Assembly: GCF_900090045.1 (NCBI RefSeq)
Contig: NC_041784.1
Coordinates: 1,590,001-1,654,000, forward strand
Source: Plasmodium malariae
Lineage: Eukaryota > Apicomplexa > Aconoidasida > Haemosporida > Plasmodiidae
Direction of reading: 5' to 3'
Length of the DNA stretch: 64,000 nt
Position 1 is the stretch's first letter, and each line of letters begins with the position of its first letter. Under the pieces are notes generated by a model. The model had not been told where the DNA came from and searched no databases. It saw only the letters and a list, made by a program, of their open reading frames with translations. Positions 22,955-33,344 of this stretch are shown piece by piece. The position numbers and the translations under genes were made by a program.

Positions 22955-24357
22955 GTATATGTATATACATACATACAAGCATGAACACGTGCATATATTT
23001 ACTATATACATGTACTGACAAGGCTAAAGGAACGATGGAGTTTTGTTTTATCTTTCTCACAATGGACAATGCAAATGTAGCGTTGCTTTATATTACAGTT
23101 TATTTTCCCCCTTTTTGCGTTTCGATACTTTTTAGTACTTCTTTATTTATTCGATTAATTAACTATTTATTTATATATATTTTTATTTTTTTATTTTACT
23201 TCTCTTTCAAATCAAATTATTAATTTGTTACTGAGAAAAAATTATAGTTTTATTTATTTTTTTTTTTTTTTCTTTCTTTTTTTCTGTTAAGTATTTATAA
23301 TCCATGCATTATTCATATGGGGAATAAGACTAAATTCTATAATTTTAAAATTGTAAAATATTTAATTCATTCTGCATTCTCTTTAACTCTATACTAGTTA
23401 TGTAAACACATCTATACTTTGTATTTATGTGTTTCTCTTTTATTTATTTCAGTAATTTTAATTATGTAAATTAAGTCGAAAAAAGTGTTTTAAAAATAAA
23501 ACTAGGAGAAGTGATACATAATACATAATTTTTATTATTTTTTTCATTTTATTTTCTTATCTTTTCTTTTCTTTTCTTATCTTTTTTTTTTTTTTTTTTT
23601 TTTGAGGTGTTAACATTAAAATTAAGCATGCAGTTAGAGACCGTTCCACAACATTAAAAAGAAGAGGCACATCACTTTATGAATGCTATATATAATAAAA
23701 AAGTATGAGCATTATTTTTAAAAATAAAAAATCGATGATGAAAAATGATGGCAGTTCACTTTAAAATACATATGTATACATACACATAGGCATACAAATA
23801 TGATGGGGAGAAAACAAAAAAATAAAATAAAGGGTTATCCCCTGCAGGACAGAAAATACAAATGGGAAGGGTCAGATATGCTCATATACGTAGTAAATGT
23901 ATATATGTACGTATAAATACATAAATATATATTTAAACCCCCTTCAATATAATTTAAGCAAACAGTTTTTTGGTACACGAAGAAAATTGATCTGATAATA
24001 CAAAATGTTTATATACAAGTACGTAAAAGCTGTGTATAATGCTACGCGTTATGTGTCTGCACATGGTTGTTCCCTCTTGTAAACATAAGGTATAATGTGC
24101 AAACATAAAAACATCAACAAATGGTGACAGTATTAAGAATTAGATAAAAAATTAATAATACATGAGATAATATAAAAGTATATGCCATCTTTTAATTTCT
24201 TTAACCTTTTTATACTTTTTGTTCACTTCACCCTTTTTACACTTTCGTGTTTCCTTTTTGAAAGTTTGCATAGGGGGACAAACTTATGCTACAAGTTGAG
24301 CAAAGAAACGTTCGCAAGATTTGCTTGTCTACACGTATAGAATTATACTCATTATAT

Positions 24358-24388
<31 letters not shown>

Positions 24389-24482
24389 GGGGTAAAAATA
24401 ATGATTATCATATATTCAAAACACGACAATGAATTATATTAACAGATGGCTCAACAAAATACAGTTTACAAAATATTTTCCA

Positions 24483-24515
<33 letters not shown>

Positions 24516-24533
24516 CATCCCCCACCTTTTACA
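22846..24533. other. Intergenic DNA between SDS22 and RPAP1-like genes
   Basis: Promoter side of SDS22 at the left; 3' side of the RPAP1-like gene at the right. Contains (TA)n at 22899-22953, T-tracts at 23257-23271, 23586-23603 and 24488-24515 and an A-tract at 24361-24389. The frame 22981-23223 is low complexity. No gene seen. Confidence 0.6.
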
Positions 24534-27500
24534 TTATATCATTCTGCTTTTTGTATAAAATAAAAAATGCATTAAGCTGGTATGCGAATAAACTGATTGA
24601 ATGCTTTTAAAATAATTTTCTAAATTTATATCCACCCCTAGTATTTCATCCTTTTTCAGGTCTAGAATAAATGAAAGAACAGAAGGAAATAAAGAAGTCA
24701 AGTCGATAAGGTAATTTTCTTCCTTCTTCCCGTAATATGTAGACGTAGTAAATATTACATAATTCCTATTGTCAAAAAAATAAATAAAAACATTTTTTGA
24801 TAAAATTTTTATTAATTCATGATCATTAAAAAAGACTCTTCTACATTCAGGTGGAAATGAAACGGAAGAGAAAAAAAATAAAATTGCTAAAAGTAAAGGG
24901 TTAAAAAAGTAGCCTTTCTTAAAACATTCTATGACTTTTTCACATACTAATACAGATAAACTTTTGCTAATATCCAATTTGTTTTGCCTTACACTGGAAT
25001 AAATATTTTTTTTGTTTTTTTCAAAAATGTTTATCATATGATGATTATTATACGTTTGTGTTGCTTGTACTTTTTCACGTTGCTCAACTGCTTCATTTTT
25101 AATAAAATCGTCAATAATTTGTTGTATATTTTGTAGGTATACTATATCATCTTCGCACATACCTCCTTGCTTTTCAGTCATTTCTAGGCATGCTATTCGA
25201 TTAAATATGTACTCCTGTGCTATGTGCACGAGATCTGTGTATATACTTAACTCCTCACTTAGATAGTCTCCAGTTAATTTATAATTATTAACAAGAAAAA
25301 GTTGAATGAAATATTTCAAAAAAGTTGACATGTTCATATGTTCAGAAAAAAATTTGATTATATAATTATTCAAAAAAAATTTTAATACTCCACGAATTAT
25401 TAACTCTTCATCCTTTGTGACATCATTTATTGGTTTACTACACTGTTTAAAAATATTTTTCAAAAGTAACAAGAATATATTTTTTTTACTATGATATATT
25501 AAAAACTTCCCTTCTATATATTTTTGTAAAAATAGCAATATACATGTTGAAATGCCAAGACTATCATAGTTACTTATCATTTTCCCTTCGTTCACTATTC
25601 TATTCTTTTGTTCTTCATTTGTATCATACTTTACGTGAAAAGAATTATCATCACAGGTACTTGTATAAATCGTCTTTGTTCCCCCCTCAACATCGGCCAA
25701 ATAATCTTCCTTTTGATCATTCTCATTTTTCCTGCACTGTTCAGAATTTTTTCCAAAAAATACATTACCATTTTTTACAGTTTTCGCATAAAATTTGACA
25801 GTATCGCATTCGCTTACAATTTCCTTGAGACAAAAAGAGCTAAGGGGAACAGACGAACAGAAGCAGAGAGAGTGGATCAGTAATTCAAAATGTGTTCTAT
25901 TAGTGTTGTTTGTGTAAGTATGACCAATGGAAGCATTTTCACTGCAAGAATTTTCGATGGAAGCATTTTCGCAGCAAGAATTTTCGATGGAAGCATTTAC
26001 AATTCTGTAGAGGTTATAAAACAGATAAGAAAGCGGTAAAAGGGTGTTGTATGAGTCTAGAACATTTTCTATTTCAAAAATGTTTCTTCTAACACAACTA
26101 AAAGAGTCCTGGCTAAAGATGGCAAACAAACGTTCAACACAGGTGATATCCTTTTTTTCTTTTTCATAATAAATATAATATAGCTCCAAAGTAACACATA
26201 AAAGGATATTTAAAATTTGTATGTACATAATAAAAAAAAAGTGTAAGTCGACATCCTTACTATAAATAATGAAACAGAACGGAAAAGGACATTCCCTTGT
26301 TCGATTAATCATGTCATTAATTATGCTACTACTTGTGTTATTACTTACATCACTAGTAATTTTATTACATTTGTTAGTATCCACATTTCTATACATATTC
26401 AAAAAATTAATAAACTCCTTTATTATGGCGTGTATTAACTGCTCAACAAGATTCGCCAACTGACTAACAGTATGATCGGCGCTCATGCTTTCTTCTCTAT
26501 AGATATATATTTTTCTTTTAACCGAAAAAAAAAAGGAGTACAAATAACAGCAGCATTGATATATCAGTTCTAAGTCACACAGATGATTAAAGGTCAAGTC
26601 TAATTTATTCTTTGTTGCATTTGCTGTTGTTGCATTTGCTGTTATTTCTTCTTTCCTTTTGTACTTCGAATTGTGTGCACTGGTTTCCGTTTCACCATAA
26701 TCCATACAAAAAACATTCCACAGCTGAATCTTCAGTGTTCTAACAATTTTAGTCAAATATATAAAGCCAGATAGCTCAAGATCAGTGCAAATGATATTGT
26801 AGGTAGCTATGTATAAATATGCCTGAGACAAAAACTTTTTATATATTACATTATTTTTTATGTTTTCCTTACTAATTTCATTAATTAAATCGTGAAAGTA
26901 GTCTACTGATTCTATATATATATTACAGTATAATAAAAGTCGAAATACTTTCAATGTTTCACAAGCTAAAAAAAAATATATTTCTTTATTTTTTTTTTCT
27001 TTATTAAAAGGAAGTGTTTTAAAAAATATTAAAAAGGATAATACATCAAATTTTTCTAAAATTTTCTTATCATAATTATAAATAATAATATATCTTATTA
27101 ATGTTATTAAATTGTACGTAAAATTTATATCCACATAATCAATATTCTTGTCTGTCTTTTTATTTTCTCTTTTTAATCTTTCATTGTTTAACTCACTACC
27201 TATAATTTTCGACTGATAAATTTTTTCTAAATTTTTTACTAACGTCGAGCATTTCAGTATATTCATTTGTTGTTTGTTCATAACCAACAGTCCAATCAAA
27301 AGACACACACAACTATTTTCTATTTCAACTATTCCAAAATTGGTTAACAACACATTACTTAAACTGTTCAGAATTTCACTATACTTGTAACTTTTAGATT
27401 TATATAAACTTATTATTTTAAAGTTTATCTGTTTTCTTTTTAAAGGATCATCAACAGATTTATTTATTCTTTCCAAGTTAGCCACTATCTCATAGTTCAA

Positions 27501-29246
27501 ATAAACATCTGTATCATTCTTGTCTGCTTTGTTCATTTTTTTTTCATTTTTGTTCCTATTACTCCTCTTTATTGTTTTTTCATCATCTTTTTCGTTTTTT
27601 CTGAACAGTTCATTTTCTTTATATTTACTAATAAAGTTTATAAACTTGTTAACTTTTCCGTCTTTAATGATGGTAGAATTTGCCTTATTTGTGTGGACGT
27701 ACCTATTTGCATCCTGTTCCCCCGCAACTTTGTCCTCATTTTTCTCCGTTTCATAACTCTCCTTTTGATCACTCCCCGTTTTGTCACTCTCCGTTTTGTC
27801 ACTCTCCGTTTTGTCACTCTCCGTTTTGTCACTCTCCGTTTTTTCGATCTCCTGTTCTTTCCCCCTTTCAAACTCTTTTTTTCCCCTCTTACCTGTACTG
27901 TTCATGCGATTTTTTTCCTTTTTGCTGGAATAAAAAAACATATTGTAACCTTCAAAAAGGAAGCTGCTATCGCTAAGGAAGTCGTAAATACAAAACAATT
28001 CATAATCAATATAAAATTTTAAGTTAGAAGAACGTTCTTCTTTGCTTTGATCAAATATTACATTCTGTGTTAAAGTAGAGACATTATTTGGGAAAGAATA
28101 GCTAGCCAAACAGTGAATACAGTTAATTTCTACATTTTTGTTATTATGAAAATTGAGCAAAGAGAGTAATTTTTTGAATATATTTAAATCATTGTTTAAA
28201 TAATTTACAAATCTTCTAAAGGTAAAACCAAAGCAGTATTTGTTTTTTATATCATCATAGTCATTTAACAAATGCATGAGTTTCTTTTCAGTGACATAAA
28301 TTACTTTTAAATGTAAATTAATAAAAATATTTTTAAGAATTTTTAGTGATATGCACACTTGATTACTATATGAACTTTGACATAAAAATAAAATTTCAGG
28401 AAATGTATATCCACTATTTAATGGTTCTTCATTGTGATGATACAAACCATCAAAATTGTTAAAAATTTTTTTTTTTTTTTTTTCATTGAATAAGTGTTCA
28501 TTTATTTGAATTCTTAATATTCCTGAAAAATCAAAACGTATTTCATGTAGTTTTACTTCCTTCAAATTTTTTATTTCTCTTACTTCATCATCATTTACAG
28601 GATTTGTCCATTGCAGTTTGGCTAACTCATTTTTGTTTAACTGAAATGTTATGTTGTATTTATTCTGTACATTCATATCATTACCTTGTTCTTCTTCGAC
28701 CCGTTTAATTTTTTTAGCATGTGTATTCCTTTTCTCTTCATTATTCGTACTTTCAATGCTACATGTGTTTACTAAATTTGGATGAATCGTCTCATCGTTA
28801 CATTCTTTTTTTATATCATTAACATATCCTTCAGGAGAGTTATTTATGCTTTCATAAATTCTTCGCAAGTCTAGCTTTTCATCTAAGTTATCCTTTTGTA
28901 AGTTCAATTTGCTCCTGTGCAAAGCTGGGGGAAAGCTAGCGTTATGCTGAGAGACTGTCTTGTTATAATTCAATGTGTTATTATACAGCTTGTTCGTACT
29001 GAACTTATTCGTATTTAACTTACGCGTATTTGCGTCAATACAACTTGAGCGCGGCTTGTATTTCCATGTTTCGTCATTTTGATTATTGTTGTTTCCTTCT
29101 TTCAGGTATTCATCTGTTTTTTCAGCTTCACTCGAGGAATCTACATATTTTTCAATTATATCAAAATTGCATTGATTTACAATTAACTGATTATTTGTCC
29201 TTTCCTTTCTTAGTTTATCTTGTAAATGATCTGTTGAATCATCCAT
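24534..29246 (-). CDS. RPAP1-like protein (RNA polymerase II-associated protein 1)
   Basis: 1570 residues, a single exon. RPAP1 helps assemble Pol II and carry it to the nucleus, and links it to Mediator. The family signature lies near residues 210-300: LAKLQWTNPVND, then VKLHEIRFDFSG, then GLYHHNEEPLNSGYTFPEIL with a following helix SNQVCISLKILKNI. In human RPAP1 the same order is the W-containing segment, ARFxxxGxLL, then GLHHHGEEPExAGYSLQEL and LALHVLAxI, the RPAP1 C-terminal domain. After this come roughly 1200 residues of predicted helix, as in animal RPAP1 (1393 residues). Low-complexity inserts carry a Thr-Glu-Ser-Asp-Lys repeat near 469-492 and Asn-rich loops. The start at 29246 (MDDSTDHL) is the first ATG of the frame. 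No alternative family fits the HHxEEP motif. Confidence 0.75.
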   Translation of the reverse strand: MDDSTDHLQDKLRKERTNNQLIVNQCNFDIIEKYVDSSSEAEKTDEYLKEGNNNNQNDETWKYKPRSSCIDANTRKLNTNKFSTNKLYNNTLNYNKTVSQHNASFPPALHRSKLNLQKDNLDEKLDLRRIYESINNSPEGYVNDIKKECNDETIHPNLVNTCSIESTNNEEKRNTHAKKIKRVEEEQGNDMNVQNKYNITFQLNKNELAKLQWTNPVNDDEVREIKNLKEVKLHEIRFDFSGILRIQINEHLFNEKKKKKIFNNFDGLYHHNEEPLNSGYTFPEILFLCQSSYSNQVCISLKILKNIFINLHLKVIYVTEKKLMHLLNDYDDIKNKYCFGFTFRRFVNYLNNDLNIFKKLLSLLNFHNNKNVEINCIHCLASYSFPNNVSTLTQNVIFDQSKEERSSNLKFYIDYELFCIYDFLSDSSFLFEGYNMFFYSSKKEKNRMNSTGKRGKKEFERGKEQEIEKTESDKTESDKTESDKTESDKTGSDQKESYETEKNEDKVAGEQDANRYVHTNKANSTIIKDGKVNKFINFISKYKENELFRKNEKDDEKTIKRSNRNKNEKKMNKADKNDTDVYLNYEIVANLERINKSVDDPLKRKQINFKIISLYKSKSYKYSEILNSLSNVLLTNFGIVEIENSCVCLLIGLLVMNKQQMNILKCSTLVKNLEKIYQSKIIGSELNNERLKRENKKTDKNIDYVDINFTYNLITLIRYIIIYNYDKKILEKFDVLSFLIFFKTLPFNKEKKNKEIYFFLACETLKVFRLLLYCNIYIESVDYFHDLINEISKENIKNNVIYKKFLSQAYLYIATYNIICTDLELSGFIYLTKIVRTLKIQLWNVFCMDYGETETSAHNSKYKRKEEITANATTANATKNKLDLTFNHLCDLELIYQCCCYLYSFFFSVKRKIYIYREESMSADHTVSQLANLVEQLIHAIIKEFINFLNMYRNVDTNKCNKITSDVSNNTSSSIINDMINRTRECPFPFCFIIYSKDVDLHFFFIMYIQILNILLCVTLELYYIYYEKEKKDITCVERLFAIFSQDSFSCVRRNIFEIENVLDSYNTLLPLSYLFYNLYRIVNASIENSCCENASIENSCSENASIGHTYTNNTNRTHFELLIHSLCFCSSVPLSSFCLKEIVSECDTVKFYAKTVKNGNVFFGKNSEQCRKNENDQKEDYLADVEGGTKTIYTSTCDDNSFHVKYDTNEEQKNRIVNEGKMISNYDSLGISTCILLFLQKYIEGKFLIYHSKKNIFLLLLKNIFKQCSKPINDVTKDEELIIRGVLKFFLNNYIIKFFSEHMNMSTFLKYFIQLFLVNNYKLTGDYLSEELSIYTDLVHIAQEYIFNRIACLEMTEKQGGMCEDDIVYLQNIQQIIDDFIKNEAVEQREKVQATQTYNNHHMINIFEKNKKNIYSSVRQNKLDISKSLSVLVCEKVIECFKKGYFFNPLLLAILFFFSSVSFPPECRRVFFNDHELIKILSKNVFIYFFDNRNYVIFTTSTYYGKKEENYLIDLTSLFPSVLSFILDLKKDEILGVDINLENYFKSIQSVYSHTSLMHFLFYTKSRMI
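27770..27845 (-). repeat. Coding 15-base repeat (TESDK)
   Basis: Five tandem copies of ACGGAGAGTGACAAA on the minus strand, giving TESDK, inside the RPAP1-like gene. The copies are nearly identical, so the array is young. It sits in a hydrophilic loop and keeps the reading frame. Confidence 0.9.
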
Positions 29247-30021
29247 GATAATAACAAAAAGAACAAAAGAAATTTCTCATATTATTAGTGTATGATGAAT
29301 GTAACTTTGCATATTTTTTCACATGTCGAAATTTTTTTTTCCCTTTAATTTGCTTTATTTATTTTGTGTCATTAATTTTGCTTCATTTATTTTACAACAC
29401 TAATGTTGAAACATTAATTTTGCTTCAATTAATTTGTTTCTTTTTATTTTTTCTTTTTATTTTTTCTTTTACTTTTTTCTCCATTATTCAAATTGTTCGA
29501 ACTGCTATGCTTACAATTTTGGATTGTTAAAAAAAATCTACACTATGAAGTCCAAAGGAGAGAAGAAGGGGCCATCATTTTTACCTGTACATGTCAACAG
29601 AAAGAGCAATTTCAGGGAGGTTTAAATGCTGTTAGGCCTGTTTTTCGTTGAACATGGGGGAACATATGCAGTTAAAAGCGGATGCACGAATAATCTGTAC
29701 ATATATATAGAAACTTATTAAAAACTGGGCATATTACTCGCATTTTTTTTTTAAGTGTCCTTTTAATATTTTGCGCTTTCGATTTTTACTGCTTTAGTTC
29801 ATTATATTATGTTATATTATATTTTATATTTTTTTTTTTTTTATTTTTTTTTTAACATTTTTTGCCATACGACGGAAAAAAATTGAACAGATAAAAATAA
29901 CACACGCTCAAATGAGTGTAACTATTTCTGCTTGTTTATGATTATATGAACTTTTGCGGCAGTTTGAGCGTATAACGTTATACTTCGTCCTCACCGTCCC
30001 ACCACTATTTTAATATGTAAA
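29247..30021. other. Divergent promoter region of two genes
   Basis: RPAP1-like reads left and the mitochondrial-looking gene reads right, so both promoters should lie here. Contains T-rich runs at 29720-29880. A 26-codon frame near 29545 (MKSKGEKKGPSFLPVHV, then NRKSNFREV) is unusually ordered but unsupported. Confidence 0.55.
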
Positions 30022-31560
30022 ATGATTAAATACGTAAAGCTACTTCCACTAAGTGGAGTAATTTGCAATAGTAAGAAAAAATATGCGCAAAGTATATTTG
30101 GTTCTTTTTTTTGTACACAAAGTAATGATTATGTTCATAAAATAATTTTGGAAAATAATTATAATAATATAAGAAATTTAAAAAGTCAAGAACTTCGGGT
30201 ACTTTCTGAAAATTGCTGTGTTAAAAAAATTAATGATGTTATTATATGGAGTGAAATATCAAGAAATGCCATTGAAAAATGCAATGAGTTTAAGTATTTT
30301 GATGCTTTATTATTGTTGTCATCCTTCGAAAAAATGAATATTCTGGACAGACATTTATATAAGAGTTTCTCAGATGTTTTTATAAAACAAATAAATCATT
30401 TAGAGCCTAGACATTTTATACTGTTAATAAATTTATATTGTAAAGCTAATATTTTTCCTCGAATATTATTTATACAAGTATTTCATTCAATTATAAAATA
30501 TTGCTCAAAATTATATCCAGAGGAATATGTGGACATGTTAACATGTTTTGCCAACTTAAAAATAGTAAACAAAGATTTAATAAAAACGTTATGTAAATCT
30601 ATAATTAAAAATATTAATCTTTTTGATTATCTTCATTTATGTTCCATTGTTGGTTGTTTAAGAGCGTTAGATATAAATGATGAGGTATTTTATTATGTAG
30701 TGGATGAAAAACAATTAAAAGAATTAAAATTATTAACTGTTCAGGAAATATTTGATCATATAAAAAAAATAAAATTATTAACATATAGTTGGGAATTATA
30801 TGAAAAGGATTTAATTAAAGAATTCTTAACAAGAATTAATGAATTTAAAAATGAAAAGGATGTGAATCAACTTGATGATCCTTTTATTTGTTTAAATTAT
30901 TTAATTTCAAAAAATTATATTAGTAACAACTATTTATTAGCCTTAAGCAAATGGTGTGCTACTCATGTCTATGAATATCCATCAAAATCAGCCAAAAGAC
31001 CTTTGTCTTATCAGCTTATAAAATTGTATGAATTAATGAAAGAAAAAGAGGTTGGGAATTACGATTTTATTGAAAAGGCAATTTACAGATTTGTAATAAG
31101 CAGAGGAGGATTAGCAGTCAATCGAGATAAGATGGTTAGGGCTGTGTCTTATCAAAAAGGAAGGAAGTACGTATTCACATCAGACCCCCTTGCAGATCAG
31201 GCCGTTATAAGAAGTAGCGTGAATTCTAACGCTTCCTATAACGATGATCATCACATAGCTGACCATAATAATGGCAATTCCATTATATATGATAAATGTA
31301 GCAATGATGAAAATTATACCAAGTTAAATGCTCAAGATAATATTGTTGAAAATACAAAGGACTATTTTAATAAGGAGGACTATTATGTACAACTTAAAGA
31401 ACATGATAACATAACAGAAAAACAAAGAAGAATTAATTTAAGTTTTGAAAAAAAAACAGAGAGAAAAAAAAATACACATTCCAACTCAAGATATTGCAAT
31501 TTTAAGCTACGCCAAAGACCAAAAAGAATAAAAAATAAAGCCCTTCCAGCGCAAGTATAG
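30022..31560 (+). CDS. Putative mitochondrial helical-repeat protein, unknown function
   Basis: 512 residues, one exon. I do not recognise a named family with certainty. The N-terminus (IKYVKLLPLSGVICNSKKKYAQSI) is basic and free of acidic residues to about residue 33, which fits a mitochondrial targeting peptide. Residues about 60-320 are a chain of paired helices (YFDALLLLSSFEKMNI, EEYVDMLTCFANLKI, YLHLCSIVGCLRALDI) like the octotricopeptide or heptatricopeptide repeat proteins of apicomplexans that bind mitochondrial RNA. No RAP domain is visible at the C-terminus, which is instead Asn/Asp-rich and then strongly basic. RNA binding is therefore only inferred. Expression may share a promoter region with the RPAP1-like gene to its left. 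Confidence 0.5.
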   Translation: MIKYVKLLPLSGVICNSKKKYAQSIFGSFFCTQSNDYVHKIILENNYNNIRNLKSQELRVLSENCCVKKINDVIIWSEISRNAIEKCNEFKYFDALLLLSSFEKMNILDRHLYKSFSDVFIKQINHLEPRHFILLINLYCKANIFPRILFIQVFHSIIKYCSKLYPEEYVDMLTCFANLKIVNKDLIKTLCKSIIKNINLFDYLHLCSIVGCLRALDINDEVFYYVVDEKQLKELKLLTVQEIFDHIKKIKLLTYSWELYEKDLIKEFLTRINEFKNEKDVNQLDDPFICLNYLISKNYISNNYLLALSKWCATHVYEYPSKSAKRPLSYQLIKLYELMKEKEVGNYDFIEKAIYRFVISRGGLAVNRDKMVRAVSYQKGRKYVFTSDPLADQAVIRSSVNSNASYNDDHHIADHNNGNSIIYDKCSNDENYTKLNAQDNIVENTKDYFNKEDYYVQLKEHDNITEKQRRINLSFEKKTERKKNTHSNSRYCNFKLRQRPKRIKNKALPAQV

Positions 31561-32396
31561 GAGTGTGCCAAATATACGTAAAAATAAAAAGCGGACAAAT
31601 GGAACAAAATAAAAGCAATAAAAGGAACAAATAAAACGAAAGAAAAAGAAAAAGTATTCTCCTTAATATGCCACATGGCCGTTAAAATTACAACACCTTT
31701 TTTTCTTTTCTGTAGTGCTATTTTTTTTTAATATTTAATTTAACTGTTTTACTTTATTTTATATGCATTAACACCTGTTTTTTTTTTTTTTTTTTTTTTT
31801 TTTTGTTGAAGTAGTTTCACGCATGCTCTTAAAATATAATTATGCTAAATCGCTTTACATTTTTTGGAAATAATTCATTTTAAAAAATAATTGACAGCGC
31901 TGAGATTGTTTGAATTGTTTATTTTGCATTTAATTAAAAAAGCATATGCAGTTGAAATTAAAAAATATAACACAATATTATAATAAAATAAGAAAAAAAA
32001 AAAGATTAATTACAAAAGGGTATTATAAAAAATTTTTAAGTATACATATGCATATATGCATATATATATATATATATATATGGAGTCATTTTATTATTAA
32101 TTATTTGTTTATCATTTTTTAGGCTTCATATTGTTATTTATTGAAAGCTTCTTACCGTTAAATGCTTATTTATATTATTCAGACAACAATAAAAAATTCA
32201 AAATGGCACAACTGGGTATTCAGTATGTAATAATACGTTAAATGTTTTACGCATTTCAGTCACTATATATACATACGTTTATATATGTATATAATACATA
32301 CATTTTATAACAGTTTAAAATGGTGTATCTAATTCATAAAAACGAACAACGCCAATATTTTTAAAAATTAAAACAATTATACATAACATAGTAATT

Positions 32397-32434
<38 letters not shown>

Positions 32435-33344
32435 TTTTTTTTATTTTTTTTGCTTCCATTTCTTTTACAATATTGTATTTCTTAAAATTATTGCACACAT
32501 TTTATGTCGAAATGCTCAAATATAAATATAAAAGAAAAAAAAAAAAAAAAGGATTTGACAAAACAAAATAAAAAAACAAAATGAAGTAAAAAGATAACCT
32601 ATTCTACTGTTATTTTAATCTTTTTTAATTATTATATATAAAAAATAAAGATAGACATAATAAAAAGCCTAAACTTGTAAATATCAACAAATTCATAAAT
32701 GTTCCTATGAACGCTGATGTTTTGTAACATATATGACGCATTTTGCGCTTTGGTTCGATTATTTTTTGTGCATTTTTACTTATACAATTTATATATTTTT
32801 TTGGTTATATAATTTTTATATTTTTTTTACATATACAATTTTTGAATTTTTTGGTTATATAATTTTTATATTTTTTTTACATATACAATTTTTGAATTTT
32901 TTGGTTATATAATTTTTATATTTTTTTTACATATACAATTTTTGAATTTTTTGGCTTACACAATTTTTATATATTTTAGCTTGTACAGTTTTAATACTTC
33001 TTTGCTTCTCTAATTTGTATACTTCCCAATTTATGCTTATTTTTATTTCTCCCATTTCTTTTCATGTTGTAACTACACCTACTGTGCTTTTTTCCCCCCT
33101 TTGAAAAACCTCACTTGAACATGTAATCTGAAAATAATTACATACAATCGGATCGTCATACAGAGCCATGCGCCCTCTGTATAATGGTACCCCCCCCCGT
33201 ACATACATTTACATATCATATATAAGGTCACAAATGAAAAATGAGTTCTTTCTTGTTGTACCTTTGTATGTTCGTGTGAGCGTGTGAAGGGTGAGGTATA
33301 TGTATATGTATGTATTTACGCATGCATGTATGTATTATATGTTC
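31561..33344. other. Intergenic DNA between convergent genes
   Basis: Convergent 3' ends. Contains a T-tract at 31781-31804, (TA)n at 32064-32080 and 32404-32430, and the satellite at 32760-32960. No gene seen. Confidence 0.6.
32790..32965. repeat. 51-base tandem repeat
   Basis: Three close copies of a unit containing ATACAATTTTTGAATTTTTTGG followed by TTATATAATTTTTATATTTTTTTTACAT, with decayed copies on both sides. It lies in the spacer between two convergent genes. No coding frame is claimed. Confidence 0.85.
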
